From Gracilaria vermiculophylla (lineage: Eukaryota > Rhodophyta > Florideophyceae > Gracilariales > Gracilariaceae), in contig JAHNZQ020000092.1 of the NCBI GenBank assembly GCA_019155205.2, positions 1,471,890 through 1,524,682 of the forward strand: a stretch of 52,793 nucleotides of DNA. Reading direction: 5' to 3'. Every line of letters starts with the position of its first letter. Position 1 is the first letter of the stretch. Positions 33,588 through 42,351 of this stretch are shown piece by piece. A program made the position numbers and the translations under genes. The notes under the pieces were generated by a model. That model saw only the letters and a list, made by a program, of their open reading frames with translations. It ran no database searches and was not told the origin of the DNA.

Positions 33588-34191
33588 CATTAAGTATGTC
33601 AGACAAATGTATGAGGGTCGTTTCATTAAAAATTTTAAAATGAGTGGTATGTCTACTGTAATTTAAAGGCTACTTATCTAAAGATTACTGGTCATCTTCC
33701 CCAACATGCCTGTTGATATTTTCGAAGGATCTCAGTAAATCCTTCCTGCAGAATGTAAAACAGATCTGTTTAAACAGTAGATAGAACAGGGAAACGGTTT
33801 TCAACACAAAAAGAATCCAACGAAGCAGCAAAGATTAATACAATAACAATTACTTTGTGGAATACCACTAGGTAGTCTTCTTTTGTGTTTTTTATGCATT
33901 TTGCTCAAAGAGTAAGATTCTACATAAAATACTAAAGGTTGCAAGGGATAATAGCCTCTTATTTTCACGAAACCCTGGGCAATGCATTTTTTCTATAATA
34001 TCCTTTTACAAAATGTCCTGCATATCTTAAGAGAAATTGCTCTGAGTGAATATTCGTTGTACAAAACGATCCATTGTATACGCAAAGATCACATTTTTCC
34101 ATAAGAAGCGTACAGATATAGTTTTTCTATATTTGACGCTCTTTTAGTGGTTTAAAACATTAGAAGGGCGTGATTTGTTGCGGTTTTCTGT
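33588..34191. other. AT-rich intergenic DNA
   Basis: No ORF or repeat recognised between the transferase stop and the Copia B target site. Confidence 0.5.
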
Positions 34192-34196
34192 ACTGT

Positions 34197-34717
34197 TGTG
34201 AACTTGTCCATAGAGGATATCTGCATAGATACTGGAAATGCTGTTGGCTTGGCCTAACTCTACAGGCAAGAAGATGAGCACAAACGGCTCGCAATGGATC
34301 AAGGTCCTTTTTTTTATTCTCCTCTCTTTTTTTTCTCTCTACTGATTTCTATTTGTCTATCCCTTTTATAGGGGTCCGTTTCCTGTTTGCGTCTGTTCGC
34401 TAGCATTTCATTATTGTCATCTGCAACCCTTATTGCAAGGGTGTTGCATTAGTGCTATAGTTTAGGTTGCCGTACCAGTTGATGTGTTCGTGTTCTTGCA
34501 TTTCGATGGACTCGGCAACCCTTGTTGCAGAGTCCTTGCGTTGGCTACATGTGCTCCTATGGTTCCAGTATCTGCTAAGATATTGCAGGCTTAAGTGACT
34601 ATGGCTTTTTACGGTCTTGCACTAAAAACATTGCGCGTTTACATAGGCATTGCTAAGTTGCATTGTCCATTCACATTGGCGGTAAATTATCTGAGTGAAC
34701 ATATAGCATTTGTCACA
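34197..34717 (-). repeat. 3' LTR of Copia B
   Basis: 521 bp; aligns end to end with 40187-40707. Contains CCCCTATAAAAGGG (34361-34374, minus) as a TATA box and a long purine run on the minus strand. Confidence 0.95.
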
Positions 34718-34724
34718 TCCCCCC
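34718..34724 (-). promoter_or_regulatory. Polypurine tract of Copia B
   Basis: GGGGGGA on the minus strand abuts the 3' LTR start TGTGACAAATG. Confidence 0.8.
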
Positions 34725-34756
34725 TGATCGCGAGGTAATCATTCCGAGCGAGCTTG

Positions 34757-35422
34757 CTAGTTCCATAGTTCGCTGTCAACGGCGTACCCAGACTCGATGT
34801 TTATGCAGAGTATTGCAGATGAAAATATCTCGTTGAGCAGCTTCCAGGTATTAGGATTTCGCTTAGTGAGTGCGTCTGATGGGTTGAATTGCCCGGGGAT
34901 CCATCGCATGTGGTTACGTTCGTGGCTATCAAAGCTATTGCGGATACGCTGCACTGTTGGCCGCAAGCGGTAGTCTCTCCCTTCATGCAGGGTCGTTATG
35001 GTATCATAAAGACACCTCAAATCGATGCTTAGCTCGCTGCGTACCTTAGTATTCGGAAACATTGATGATAGACCCATCTTGAGATAGAAGCCTCTATCGT
35101 CTGCGTCTGCACATGCCAAGACTTCTGCACAATAGGGCGAATAGCTGACCCTTTTTTGCTTAGAACTCGCCCAATCCAGGGCGTGGTAGAGATCCATGCC
35201 ATCTTTGAGCTTAATCCTCAGTCCCGTTATCAGACCTGTTTGCCCATAGCCTGTCATGTCCGAGTGATTACACGAGGCGTCCGAAAAAGAGCAAACTAGA
35301 ACTTCTGTGATGCGATCGGGTATCGGTGGTGCTTTGAACGTGATACAGGGCTTAAGGGCTAGCACTTCTTTGAGGATGTCGTTTGCCTTGACGAGTTCCT
35401 CTACACGTATCTTCGGTAGCAT
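34757..35422 (-). CDS. Copia B RNase H
   Basis: The 221-residue frame follows RT in the same frame after a TAA at 35425-35423. RNase H acid residues are all visible: SFSDASCNHSD (Asp), SYSPYCAEVLACADADDRG (Glu), IDLRCLYDTI (Asp) and WIPGQFNPSDALTKRNP (Asp). It would remove the RNA strand during reverse transcription. The first residues, MLPKIRVEELVKANDIL, belong to the RT connection, and the TAA stands where Gln (CAA) is natural, so this was one protein with RT. It is intact apart from that stop. Confidence 0.85.
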   Translation of the reverse strand: MLPKIRVEELVKANDILKEVLALKPCITFKAPPIPDRITEVLVCSFSDASCNHSDMTGYGQTGLITGLRIKLKDGMDLYHALDWASSKQKRVSYSPYCAEVLACADADDRGFYLKMGLSSMFPNTKVRSELSIDLRCLYDTITTLHEGRDYRLRPTVQRIRNSFDSHERNHMRWIPGQFNPSDALTKRNPNTWKLLNEIFSSAILCINIESGYAVDSELWN

Positions 35423-36388
35423 TTATTGCAAAAATGAATTCGCATAAGATGCTTGTGGGAGCACTGCATTGCCAAAATACATGAGCGTGGCGGCGAGTGA
35501 CCGATATTGTTTGACTTCCCTTTCTGTATCGAGTTCTTTTCGCATCTTTGTGCGGGACCTGGATAGGTCAATCGGGTTAAGACGCTCAATGTATCTAGCC
35601 ATGGACATGGTTATGTTGCCAATCTCATTCTGTACGATTTCGCAACCATCAAAGTGTAGCTTATCATCAATGATGACCTTTCCGACTATGAATCGCTTCT
35701 GTAGCATTTCGCTAAATCGTCGCATTTCAGCTACCGTTCCTCCTAGTAAGAAATCATCGGTTACTTTGGCTACGAGTAGCTGGATATCTCTGTGCTGGTT
35801 ACGCTTAATGAATAGTTGCGAGATCCCAAAAATCCTTTCGAATCCAACTTGCTCTAGCATCCATGACTCCACGGTTTTTTGCCATTGACGCCCTGCGTCA
35901 GCTATCCCGTAGGGGAGTTTGCGAAGTTTCCAAAGTATTGAACGCTTGGATGGCCACGAACGCGGGGGCCTTACGAATATTTGTCTCTGGATAGGGCCGC
36001 TCTGCAGAAATGCACCTTTGATATCTGCGGTTCCAATTCGAAATCCCAAAAACGTAACGAGGGAGAGCAGTAGTCTTACGACGAATAAAGATGCATTGGA
36101 CGAGCCCTTCCGAACGTTATCCTTTTCGTCGTCATGGTTTCCATGTGGCACTATCCGGGCCTTCATCTTGCGCTTTCCGTCTTCATCGGTTTTTACCTTG
36201 TAGACCACGTGAGATGTGATGATGTTGGCATTTGCGGGTACGTCACGTTCTGGCACCTCGTCGTAGGCACCAACCCAGTTTGAGTCGTGTTCTTGTTTCA
36301 GGGCTTGCTGCAAGATGAACGGTGGTGCAAAACTGAGTTGTGTAGCTGAAACTTGCTTAGAACCGATTACCTCATAGATGTTATCGAG
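35423..36388 (-). CDS. Copia B reverse transcriptase
   Basis: Open from the TAA at 36391-36389 to a second TAA at 35425-35423, in one frame with both neighbours. Motifs: SHVVYKVKTDEDGKRKMKAR, IVPHGNHDD, IGTADIKGAFLQSG (first catalytic Asp), KLPYGIADAGRQWQ, then LLVAKVTDDFLLGG, where YVDD is V-T-D-D: both Asp remain but the Tyr is lost. Copia E has I-V-N-D at the same place, so the Tyr loss belongs to the group. Ends QASYANSFLQ. No ATG is needed if it is made by read-through or if the stop is a mutation. Confidence 0.85.
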   Translation of the reverse strand, partial: LDNIYEVIGSKQVSATQLSFAPPFILQQALKQEHDSNWVGAYDEVPERDVPANANIITSHVVYKVKTDEDGKRKMKARIVPHGNHDDEKDNVRKGSSNASLFVVRLLLSLVTFLGFRIGTADIKGAFLQSGPIQRQIFVRPPRSWPSKRSILWKLRKLPYGIADAGRQWQKTVESWMLEQVGFERIFGISQLFIKRNQHRDIQLLVAKVTDDFLLGGTVAEMRRFSEMLQKRFIVGKVIIDDKLHFDGCEIVQNEIGNITMSMARYIERLNPIDLSRSRTKMRKELDTEREVKQYRSLAATLMYFGNAVLPQASYANSFLQ

Positions 36389-38137
36389 TTATCTTGAGAG
36401 ATCTCTTTGCAGTGTTGTCCCATTTTGTACGTGATTATCATCGTTCCGAATAGCTGTTGCATATTCGCCAATATCCCTCTGCCCCCCTTCGGGACGAGTA
36501 GTTAGCTTGTGTGTTTCGGCGGGGGTGGTTGTGTCAGCGACGGCGGCAAGGAGAGATTGCTGTTGCGTAGGTGGGGCGGCATTTGTCGGTGGATCTTCGG
36601 GAATTAAAATGGCTTGTGAGTCCTTGTCTTCGGGGCAGTCCATTGCTTTGGATAGCTCTTCCTCGAGAGAGCACGACATCAATTCTGCGGCTAGGGCACT
36701 GGTTGGCTTGAATCTTACGTCCTCGTACGCTACACGCATCGGGCGCCCGCGTTCGCTGCGGCGCACTTCTAAGAAGTGAGGGTGCGCGGCGATAACTGTG
36801 GCTGCGATCCACTCAACAGCCTCGTTCTGTTTGCTGGTTTTATAGAATACCCACACGGAGTCTCCTGGGTTGAACAGCTCAGGTTGATGCGTGTGGTGGG
36901 CGCGAGAATGTAAGAGTCGCTGGAGTTTTAGGGTTGCCACTTGCTGCTTATGCGCGTCCAAAAGTTCCTGAGATACCAGGGAGCGTGGAAATCCGACGAC
37001 AGAGGGACGGTAGCCACGCACGAGTTCGAATGAACTCAAGAGCTTGTTGCCAGAGAACATGTTCGACAAGAAAGCAGCCCTTTTAAGTAGAGTGTCGATG
37101 CTTGAATTGCTCTGTTCGTCATTGAGTTTCGCAAGTATAGCCTTAACGGTCGCGTTTTTTCTCTCAACAATTCCTGTCTTGTTGTGTCTTCGCGTGGGGC
37201 GTGGCATGAATTGGATACTGTGTGCGTGCAGGAATTGTTGGAGGGCAACGCAATTGAATTCATCGTCTGCAGAAATTGCGCTTGGTGCTCCGTGTCTGTA
37301 GATCCATATGGTCTCTATCGCGTGTATCATCACTTCTGCATTTCTTGTTTGGCAGAGTACGAGTTCTGAATAGTTCGTGCCAGTATCTGTCATATTTACC
37401 ACAGTTTGCTTACTACCCCTGACAATGGGATACAAAAAATCAATTTGCAATTCCACATTAAATGCTTGGTTAACGTGGGTGAGGGAGACTTTCTTAGATG
37501 GTACTGGTCTGCCATTCTTAACACAAACTTCACATGCCTTGAAGACTCGTTCGATCGCGTCTTCTAGTTCTTGGTTCAGCATATCTGCGTCTTTGCAGAG
37601 GTCTTTCATTTCTTCGGCGGTTGCATGAGTGTAGCGATGCAGCCGCTTGCAGAAAGCCAGAGGTTCTCGTCGTACGCTGGTGTGGATGTTTCCAAGAAGG
37701 TTTTGCTTGGTTGATCGCGGGTGCGGGGCTATCTCGAGCCTAAGTCGCTGGTCAGAGGGTATAAGGTACATGAACAGGTAGCGATATGTGTCGTCATGGG
37801 GTCTTCGCATCTGGATGTATTTCTGGTCTGTAAGGTTGAAGGTATTGCAGTGTTCGCGAACCTCTTGCCCTAAAATGAGAGGCGAGCTGCCGGATACCAA
37901 ATCGAATGTGAATGCAGTTGGTCTACCATTGATGTCATGGATGGTTATGGTCCATGAACATATGGTAAGCCGCGCTCCATGACATTCGTCTCCCCACCCA
38001 TGATAATACTTTTCGCGTGGTGGTTCGACTTCGAATGGAATACCCAATACATCGCATAAAGTTATGGCGTTTTCAATACCACCCGCAGAGGTTGGCGCTC
38101 CTTCGTCGAGAATGGGGTTGGGATCAGGTAGGAGCAT
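36389..38137 (-). CDS. Copia B protease-integrase
   Basis: 582 residues from ATG 38137. Near residue 10 is PILDEGAPTSAGGIENA, in the place of the retropepsin D-S-G-A; the middle residue is Glu. Then the integrase zinc-binding part (KRLHRYTHATAEEM ... FKACEVCVKNG), and the core: ELQIDFLYPI, AISADDEFNCVALQQFL and RRHNKTGIVERKNATVKAIL, carrying the three catalytic acids (about residues 235-345). A C-terminal domain follows (GDSVWVFYK ... VAYEDVRFKP) and an acidic, Thr/Gln-rich linker to RT. The frame is -1 relative to gag and overlaps its end by about 30 bases, so it is probably entered by frameshift. Stop TAA at 36391-36389. Confidence 0.9.
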   Translation of the reverse strand: MLLPDPNPILDEGAPTSAGGIENAITLCDVLGIPFEVEPPREKYYHGWGDECHGARLTICSWTITIHDINGRPTAFTFDLVSGSSPLILGQEVREHCNTFNLTDQKYIQMRRPHDDTYRYLFMYLIPSDQRLRLEIAPHPRSTKQNLLGNIHTSVRREPLAFCKRLHRYTHATAEEMKDLCKDADMLNQELEDAIERVFKACEVCVKNGRPVPSKKVSLTHVNQAFNVELQIDFLYPIVRGSKQTVVNMTDTGTNYSELVLCQTRNAEVMIHAIETIWIYRHGAPSAISADDEFNCVALQQFLHAHSIQFMPRPTRRHNKTGIVERKNATVKAILAKLNDEQSNSSIDTLLKRAAFLSNMFSGNKLLSSFELVRGYRPSVVGFPRSLVSQELLDAHKQQVATLKLQRLLHSRAHHTHQPELFNPGDSVWVFYKTSKQNEAVEWIAATVIAAHPHFLEVRRSERGRPMRVAYEDVRFKPTSALAAELMSCSLEEELSKAMDCPEDKDSQAILIPEDPPTNAAPPTQQQSLLAAVADTTTPAETHKLTTRPEGGQRDIGEYATAIRNDDNHVQNGTTLQRDLSR

Positions 38138-38148
38138 GTCTAATCCCT

Positions 38149-39471
38149 TTATTGAAAATACGAATTGCTGGTCTTCTCGTTGCTAACGATTTTCGATTCG
38201 TTATTATCTTCTTTGTCACCAATGATCTTTATGATCTGACTCACGGGAACTCTAGATTTGAACTTGCCTTTTTCCTCTTTGAAAAGATCTCGGACAGCTG
38301 GGGATAGCTTCTCTACTGTGTCGCTTACGATTTCACGGCCTGATAAAAGGGCTTTGATAACGTTGTGAATGCATTCGGGGTCCCGGTACCAGTGGTTTGG
38401 TTGTTTGCAATTATGGCATGTGGAGACGGCTTTTGGGCCTTGCCCACTTGGGATGTGTGTCTTCTGTCGCTTTTCGCGTCCGTACTTGTTGTTATTACCG
38501 GAGTGGTCATCTGTGCGGAAATCGCGTCTACCCAACATCGAGCCGAATTTCTTCGTCCCATCGCAGTTCTTTTCGCCGTCTTCCACCTTGAGATCCTTCA
38601 TTACCTCGACTGCATCATCGAGTGTGATTCGAAAAGTTGTTCTATCTTGTTTGACATGCAATTCGTTTGCGTCGATCGTGGCTTTCAATGCGTTTGCTAT
38701 CTCATTTGTCTTGGTTTTGTGGTCGTCCACGATTTCCGCAGTAGACGTGTGGTTGCTAATGAGATTCTGGATGTCCGAGGTTTTTCTTCTAATGGATTCC
38801 AATCTGTCCTTACTAATCAGGAATATCTTGTTTCCTGATGTCTCTGAACGTGATGTGATCATTGACACTAATCTTGTAATGACGGAGCTGTACACGGAGG
38901 CAGATATCTTAGCGTTTTCCAAGAGTAGCATCGCGAAGTTTTGACTATCTTGTTGGATCGTCGCAGTATCGCAATGGTTGAGATAGTCGAGTGCGAGTGC
39001 TTGGAAGCGTCGTGCGAACATACCCGGAGACTCTCCATTCTTGCGTGTGCAGGTAAAAACTTGATGCATCATCTGCACGAGTCTTCTGATGCCATCTGTT
39101 GGGGAATCCTTGGCGACGAGATCGATGATATCGTTAACTACGTGGAATTGCTTGTTGAGGTTTTCGACTTCGCCGTCATCTCCGTCCAGATTAATAACTC
39201 CTGCTGCTATCGATTGTTCTACCTGTGATGAGAACACTTGATCGAGTGCATTGTAAAGGGTAAGTCCCAATGCACTCAGTATCCCTTTAGCGCGCCTGTC
39301 TCCTCCTTTCGCAAACCTTTTAACAGTGGTAACCCAAAGCATAACGCCTTTTCGCCACTTGAACTTATCGGTAGTCGTAGTCAGGCGTGGAGGCATCAGC
39401 ATGTCGTTGCCTGGAGTTGAGCCTAAGCCTGGGCCCATAACTGTGAAATTGTCCATAGAGGATATCTGCAT
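38149..39471 (-). CDS. Copia B gag
   Basis: 440 residues, starting in LTR sequence (MQISSMDNFT) and running through the primer binding site, which is read as VMGPG. The helical middle (KWRKGVMLWVTTVKRFAKGG ... FARRFQALALDYLNHCDTAT) resembles Copia capsid regions. A zinc knuckle CHNCKQPNHWYRDPEC (C-x2-C-x4-H-x6-C) stands near residues 357-372 and would bind RNA. Ends KTSNSYFQ, stop 38151-38149. The 5' 640 bases occur again beyond the gap, so the true 5' end is the copy joined to the LTR at 40187; that copy is cut by the gap. Confidence 0.9.
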   Translation of the reverse strand: MQISSMDNFTVMGPGLGSTPGNDMLMPPRLTTTTDKFKWRKGVMLWVTTVKRFAKGGDRRAKGILSALGLTLYNALDQVFSSQVEQSIAAGVINLDGDDGEVENLNKQFHVVNDIIDLVAKDSPTDGIRRLVQMMHQVFTCTRKNGESPGMFARRFQALALDYLNHCDTATIQQDSQNFAMLLLENAKISASVYSSVITRLVSMITSRSETSGNKIFLISKDRLESIRRKTSDIQNLISNHTSTAEIVDDHKTKTNEIANALKATIDANELHVKQDRTTFRITLDDAVEVMKDLKVEDGEKNCDGTKKFGSMLGRRDFRTDDHSGNNNKYGREKRQKTHIPSGQGPKAVSTCHNCKQPNHWYRDPECIHNVIKALLSGREIVSDTVEKLSPAVRDLFKEEKGKFKSRVPVSQIIKIIGDKEDNNESKIVSNEKTSNSYFQ

Positions 39472-39582
39472 AGATACTGGAAATGCTGTTGGCTTGGCCT
39501 AACTCCACAGGCAAGAAGATGAGCACAAACGGCTCGCAATGGATCAAGGTCCTTTTTGCCGTCCACTGTATTTTCTTCTCTC

Positions 39583-39682
39583 NNNNNNNNNNNNNNNNNN
39601 NNNNNNNNNNNNNNNNNNNNNNNNNNNNNNNNNNNNNNNNNNNNNNNNNNNNNNNNNNNNNNNNNNNNNNNNNNNNNNNNNN
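39583..39682. other. Assembly gap (100 N)
   Basis: Exactly 100 N, the usual placeholder for a gap of unknown size. Confidence 0.99.
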
Positions 39683-40171
39683 GTTTTGACTATCTTGTTG
39701 GATCGTCGCAGTATCGCAATGGTTGAGATAGTCGAGTGCGAGCGCTTGAAAGCGTCGTGCGAACATACCCGGAGACTCTCCATTCTTGCGTGTGCAGGTA
39801 AAAACTTGACGCATCATCTGCACGAGTCTTCTGATGCCATCTGTTGGGGAATCCTTGGCGACGAGATCGATGATATCGTTAACTACGTGGAATTGCTTGT
39901 TGAGGTTCTCGACTTCGCCGTCATCTCCGTCCAGATTAATAACTCCTGCTACTATCGATTGTTCTACCTGTGATGAGAACACTTGATCGAGTGCATTGTA
40001 AAGGGTAAGTCCCAATGCACTCAGTATCCCTTTAGCGCGCCTGTCTCCTCCTTTTGCAAACCTTTTAACAGTAATAACCCAAAGCATAACGCCTTTTCTC
40101 CACTTGAACTTATCGGTAGTCGTAGTCAGGCGTGGAGGCATCAGCATGTCGTTGCCTGGAGTTGAGTCTAA

Positions 40172-40186
40172 GCCTGGGCCCATAAC
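40172..40186 (-). promoter_or_regulatory. Primer binding site, half-tRNA-iMet type (Copia B)
   Basis: GTTATGGGCCCAGGC on the minus strand touches the 5' LTR end CACA. The first 13 bases are the exact complement of the conserved initiator tRNA-Met anticodon arm. A second copy is at 39427-39441 in the duplicated segment. The site is also translated as part of gag. Confidence 0.8.
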
Positions 40187-40707
40187 TGTGAAATTGTCCA
40201 TAGAGGATATCTGCATAGATACTGGAAATGCTGTTGGCTTGGCCTAACTCTACAGGCAAGAAGATGAGCACAAACGGCTCGCAATGGATCAAGGTCCTTT
40301 TTTTTTCTCTCCTCTCTTTTTTTTCTCTCTACTGATTTCTATTTGTCTATCCCTTTTATAGGGGTCTGTTTCCTGTTTGCGTCTGTTCGCTAGCATTTCA
40401 TTATTGTCATCTGCAACACTTATTGCAAGGGTGTTGCATTAGTGCAATTGTTTAGGTTGCCGTACCAGTTGATGTGTTCGTGTTCTTGCATTTCGATGGA
40501 CTTGGCAACCCTTGTTGCAGAGTCCTTGCGTTGGCTACATGTGCTCCTATGGTTGCAGTATCTGCTAAGATATTGCAGGCTTAAGTGACTATGGCTTTAT
40601 ACGGCCTTGCACTAAAAACATTGCGCGTTTACATAGGCATTGCTAAGTTGCATTGTCAATTCACATTGGCGGTAAATTATCTGAGTGAACATATAGCATT
40701 TGTCACA
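40187..40707 (-). repeat. 5' LTR of Copia B, with TATA box
   Basis: 521 bp. CCCCTATAAAAGGG at 40351-40364 (minus, with one flanking change relative to the 3' copy) is about 140 bases before the gag ATG at 40216, so the transcript would start inside the LTR and include the gag start. Confidence 0.9.
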
Positions 40708-40752
40708 ACTGTAGCGAGCAAATATCCCAATGTGTTTTGCATGCTCCATGAC

Positions 40753-40850
40753 TAGTGTATATCGAACCGGCGCGCTGACCTCACATGAGGTTAAATTGAC
40801 CTGACATGAGGGCAGCGCAGCGCCACGCAGAATAAAAATAAAAAAAGAAA
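40753..40850 (+). repeat. Isolated piggyBac-type end
   Basis: TAGTGTATATCGAACCGG then CGCGCTGACCTCACATGAGG is nearly the same as the last 32 bases of the window (TAGTGTCTATCCGACCGG then TGCGCTGACCTCAT). A second, weaker CATGAGG repeat follows. No transposase is attached; right edge estimated. Confidence 0.55.
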
Positions 40851-40909
40851 TATGATCCGTAGGCCTTTAAATTTTGAATTGTAAACTTGAAAAACTGTCT
40901 TCTGAGCTA

Positions 40910-41979
40910 ATCAAGTATTGCAAGGACTTGTCTGCATGACACTAATTTACGGACGTTTTTGACAACCGCGACTGATTCAATATCTACAAATGTTGCTTGT
41001 GTGTTGTGGACATGGTTCTGCGCTGCGGATCTAGAAGACACTATAATGATATCAAAAAATGAAAAGGGGAAATACAGAATATCCGTCGAAGCCGTTGTCG
41101 AACAACGCAGCACATTATCACCCGCACCGAGGATCGTCCTCCGAAGAGTCGGATGGACACAAGGGCAGAGAAAGGTCGCGAAGGACACCGGAGCAGATTT
41201 CCAATCTCAAGGCGAGAACAAGATGTCACAAATGCCATAAGTTTGGACTCTGGAAGAGCGATCACAACTTAGACGGGTCCCTGAAGCCCGGAGCGAATTC
41301 GACAGACGCGGCGGTATAATCAGACCGATCTGAAAGAGACGTAGTCAAATTCAACATGGCAAGGCGGAGCACACCCAACAAAACATCGGCTTCGATGCAG
41401 GGCAAAGTCGGTGCGCTCCTAGACGATGGAGCGCCGTATAGCGGAAAAGGTTTGACAGAATTAAAGCTCATCTCGAGCTTAGCCAACCACGAGTGCAACA
41501 GACACCTAGAGCCCCTACCGAACTCTATTGCAGAACGATCCTTTCGGCAGTACGGAAGCGGGCAGCACAGCAGCGTAGCAAAGAAAACACTGGGATCTGT
41601 GATGCTCAAGGCCAAAACAGACGACGAATCGATCGTGGAGATACGGCACCTATTCATTGAAGGGTCCTCTCAGTGGGTTGCGGGGCGCAATGTAACGAGA
41701 CATTGCGACATCATGCATGCCAACCAGAACAAATTGGTTCTCCCACCCGATGGCAACAGTACGTCTAGAAGGACCATCAAGTTGGTTGACAGAGACATGC
41801 AAACGTACATATCGCACTCGGCGTCTACCTTTCAAGCAGGCAGACGTACGGAGCATAATGAATCCACTCTCTTTTGCATCTCCACACAAATTGAAGCGAA
41901 TATAAGCAGGAAGTCGTGGACTGAAATCAGGCAAATAGTCGACAAGGTCTACAAGTACGTATGCGACCACTCAACGTAA
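40910..41979 (+). pseudogene. Copia fragment 'F': gag end, protease, integrase start
   Basis: Plus strand, group of B and E. 41059-41319: gag end with RCHKCHKFGLWKSDHNLDG, a degenerate zinc knuckle. 41356-41979: protease site GALLDDGAPYSGKGL, RHLFIEGSSQWVAGRNVTRH, then the start of the integrase zinc region VDKVYKYVCDHST, as in E (MDKVHKHVCGHAN). The element is cut off near 41985; no LTR is seen. Confidence 0.75.
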
Positions 41980-42351
41980 TCATACATCAAGATTTTGCGG
42001 AATAGCGAATAATGCTTTTGCACCGCCTCCTTGGATTAAAATAGACATCGTAGCACTGTTTAGGTGAATACTTTCTGCCGGAATTATATGTGAGAAGAAT
42101 TTTATACGTGGCAAGATCCAACTTAAATACTTGCATTCCGCTCCATTTAGATACTTGGAATTCCTGGGGTAAATGTGTAAGGAAACAAAAGCTTTCTTGG
42201 TTACTTCTATACAGTTATTCCTCTTTATCATCGTGTTCATATAATATAATGACTTTTAATTCTGTATAAAAGTATCCAAAATTTGTTACCTTATTACAGA
42301 CTGTTTCAAAAACATATGAAATGCTTTTAAATGTCAAAAACGTACCACAAG
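41980..42351. other. Unassigned DNA between Copia F and Gypsy B
   Basis: AT-rich, no recognised domain. Short reading APPPWIKIDIVALF may be a decayed continuation of fragment F. Confidence 0.4.

Larger units (their letters stand above)
38938..40327 (-). repeat. Gag 5' segment present twice around the gap (likely false duplication)
   Basis: 38938-39582 and 39683-40327 are the same stretch (gag 5' part, primer site, LTR edge) with about ten single-base differences. The second copy starts at the very first base after the Ns and the first ends at the last base before them, as expected for two overlapping contigs that were not merged. Confidence 0.8.
34197..40707 (-). mobile_element. Copia 'B', near-complete LTR retrotransposon
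   Basis: Two 521-bp LTRs start TGTGAC and end TCACA on the minus strand, flanked by actgt at 34192-34196 and 40708-40712, a perfect 5-bp target duplication. Between them lie primer binding site, gag, protease-integrase, RT, RNase H and a GGGGGGA polypurine tract. The LTRs differ at roughly a dozen positions, so it is much younger than the other elements. Reading is interrupted by a gag-pol frame change and two TAA codons. The span includes a 100-N gap and a probable false duplication; without that 745 bp the element is about 5.8 kb. Confidence 0.95.

Noticed and set aside
36507..36779. Open frames on the plus strand opposite Copia B pol (also 37044-37301, 38365-38944)
   Set aside because: They are shadows of the long minus-strand gag and pol frames and show no motif of their own. 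Unlike the Gypsy antisense ORF they lie fully inside pol or gag.
34197..40707. Retrovirus or endogenous virus with an envelope gene
   Set aside because: Gene order is integrase before RT, RNase H is followed directly by the polypurine tract and LTR, and no envelope-like ORF exists. It is a Copia retrotransposon.
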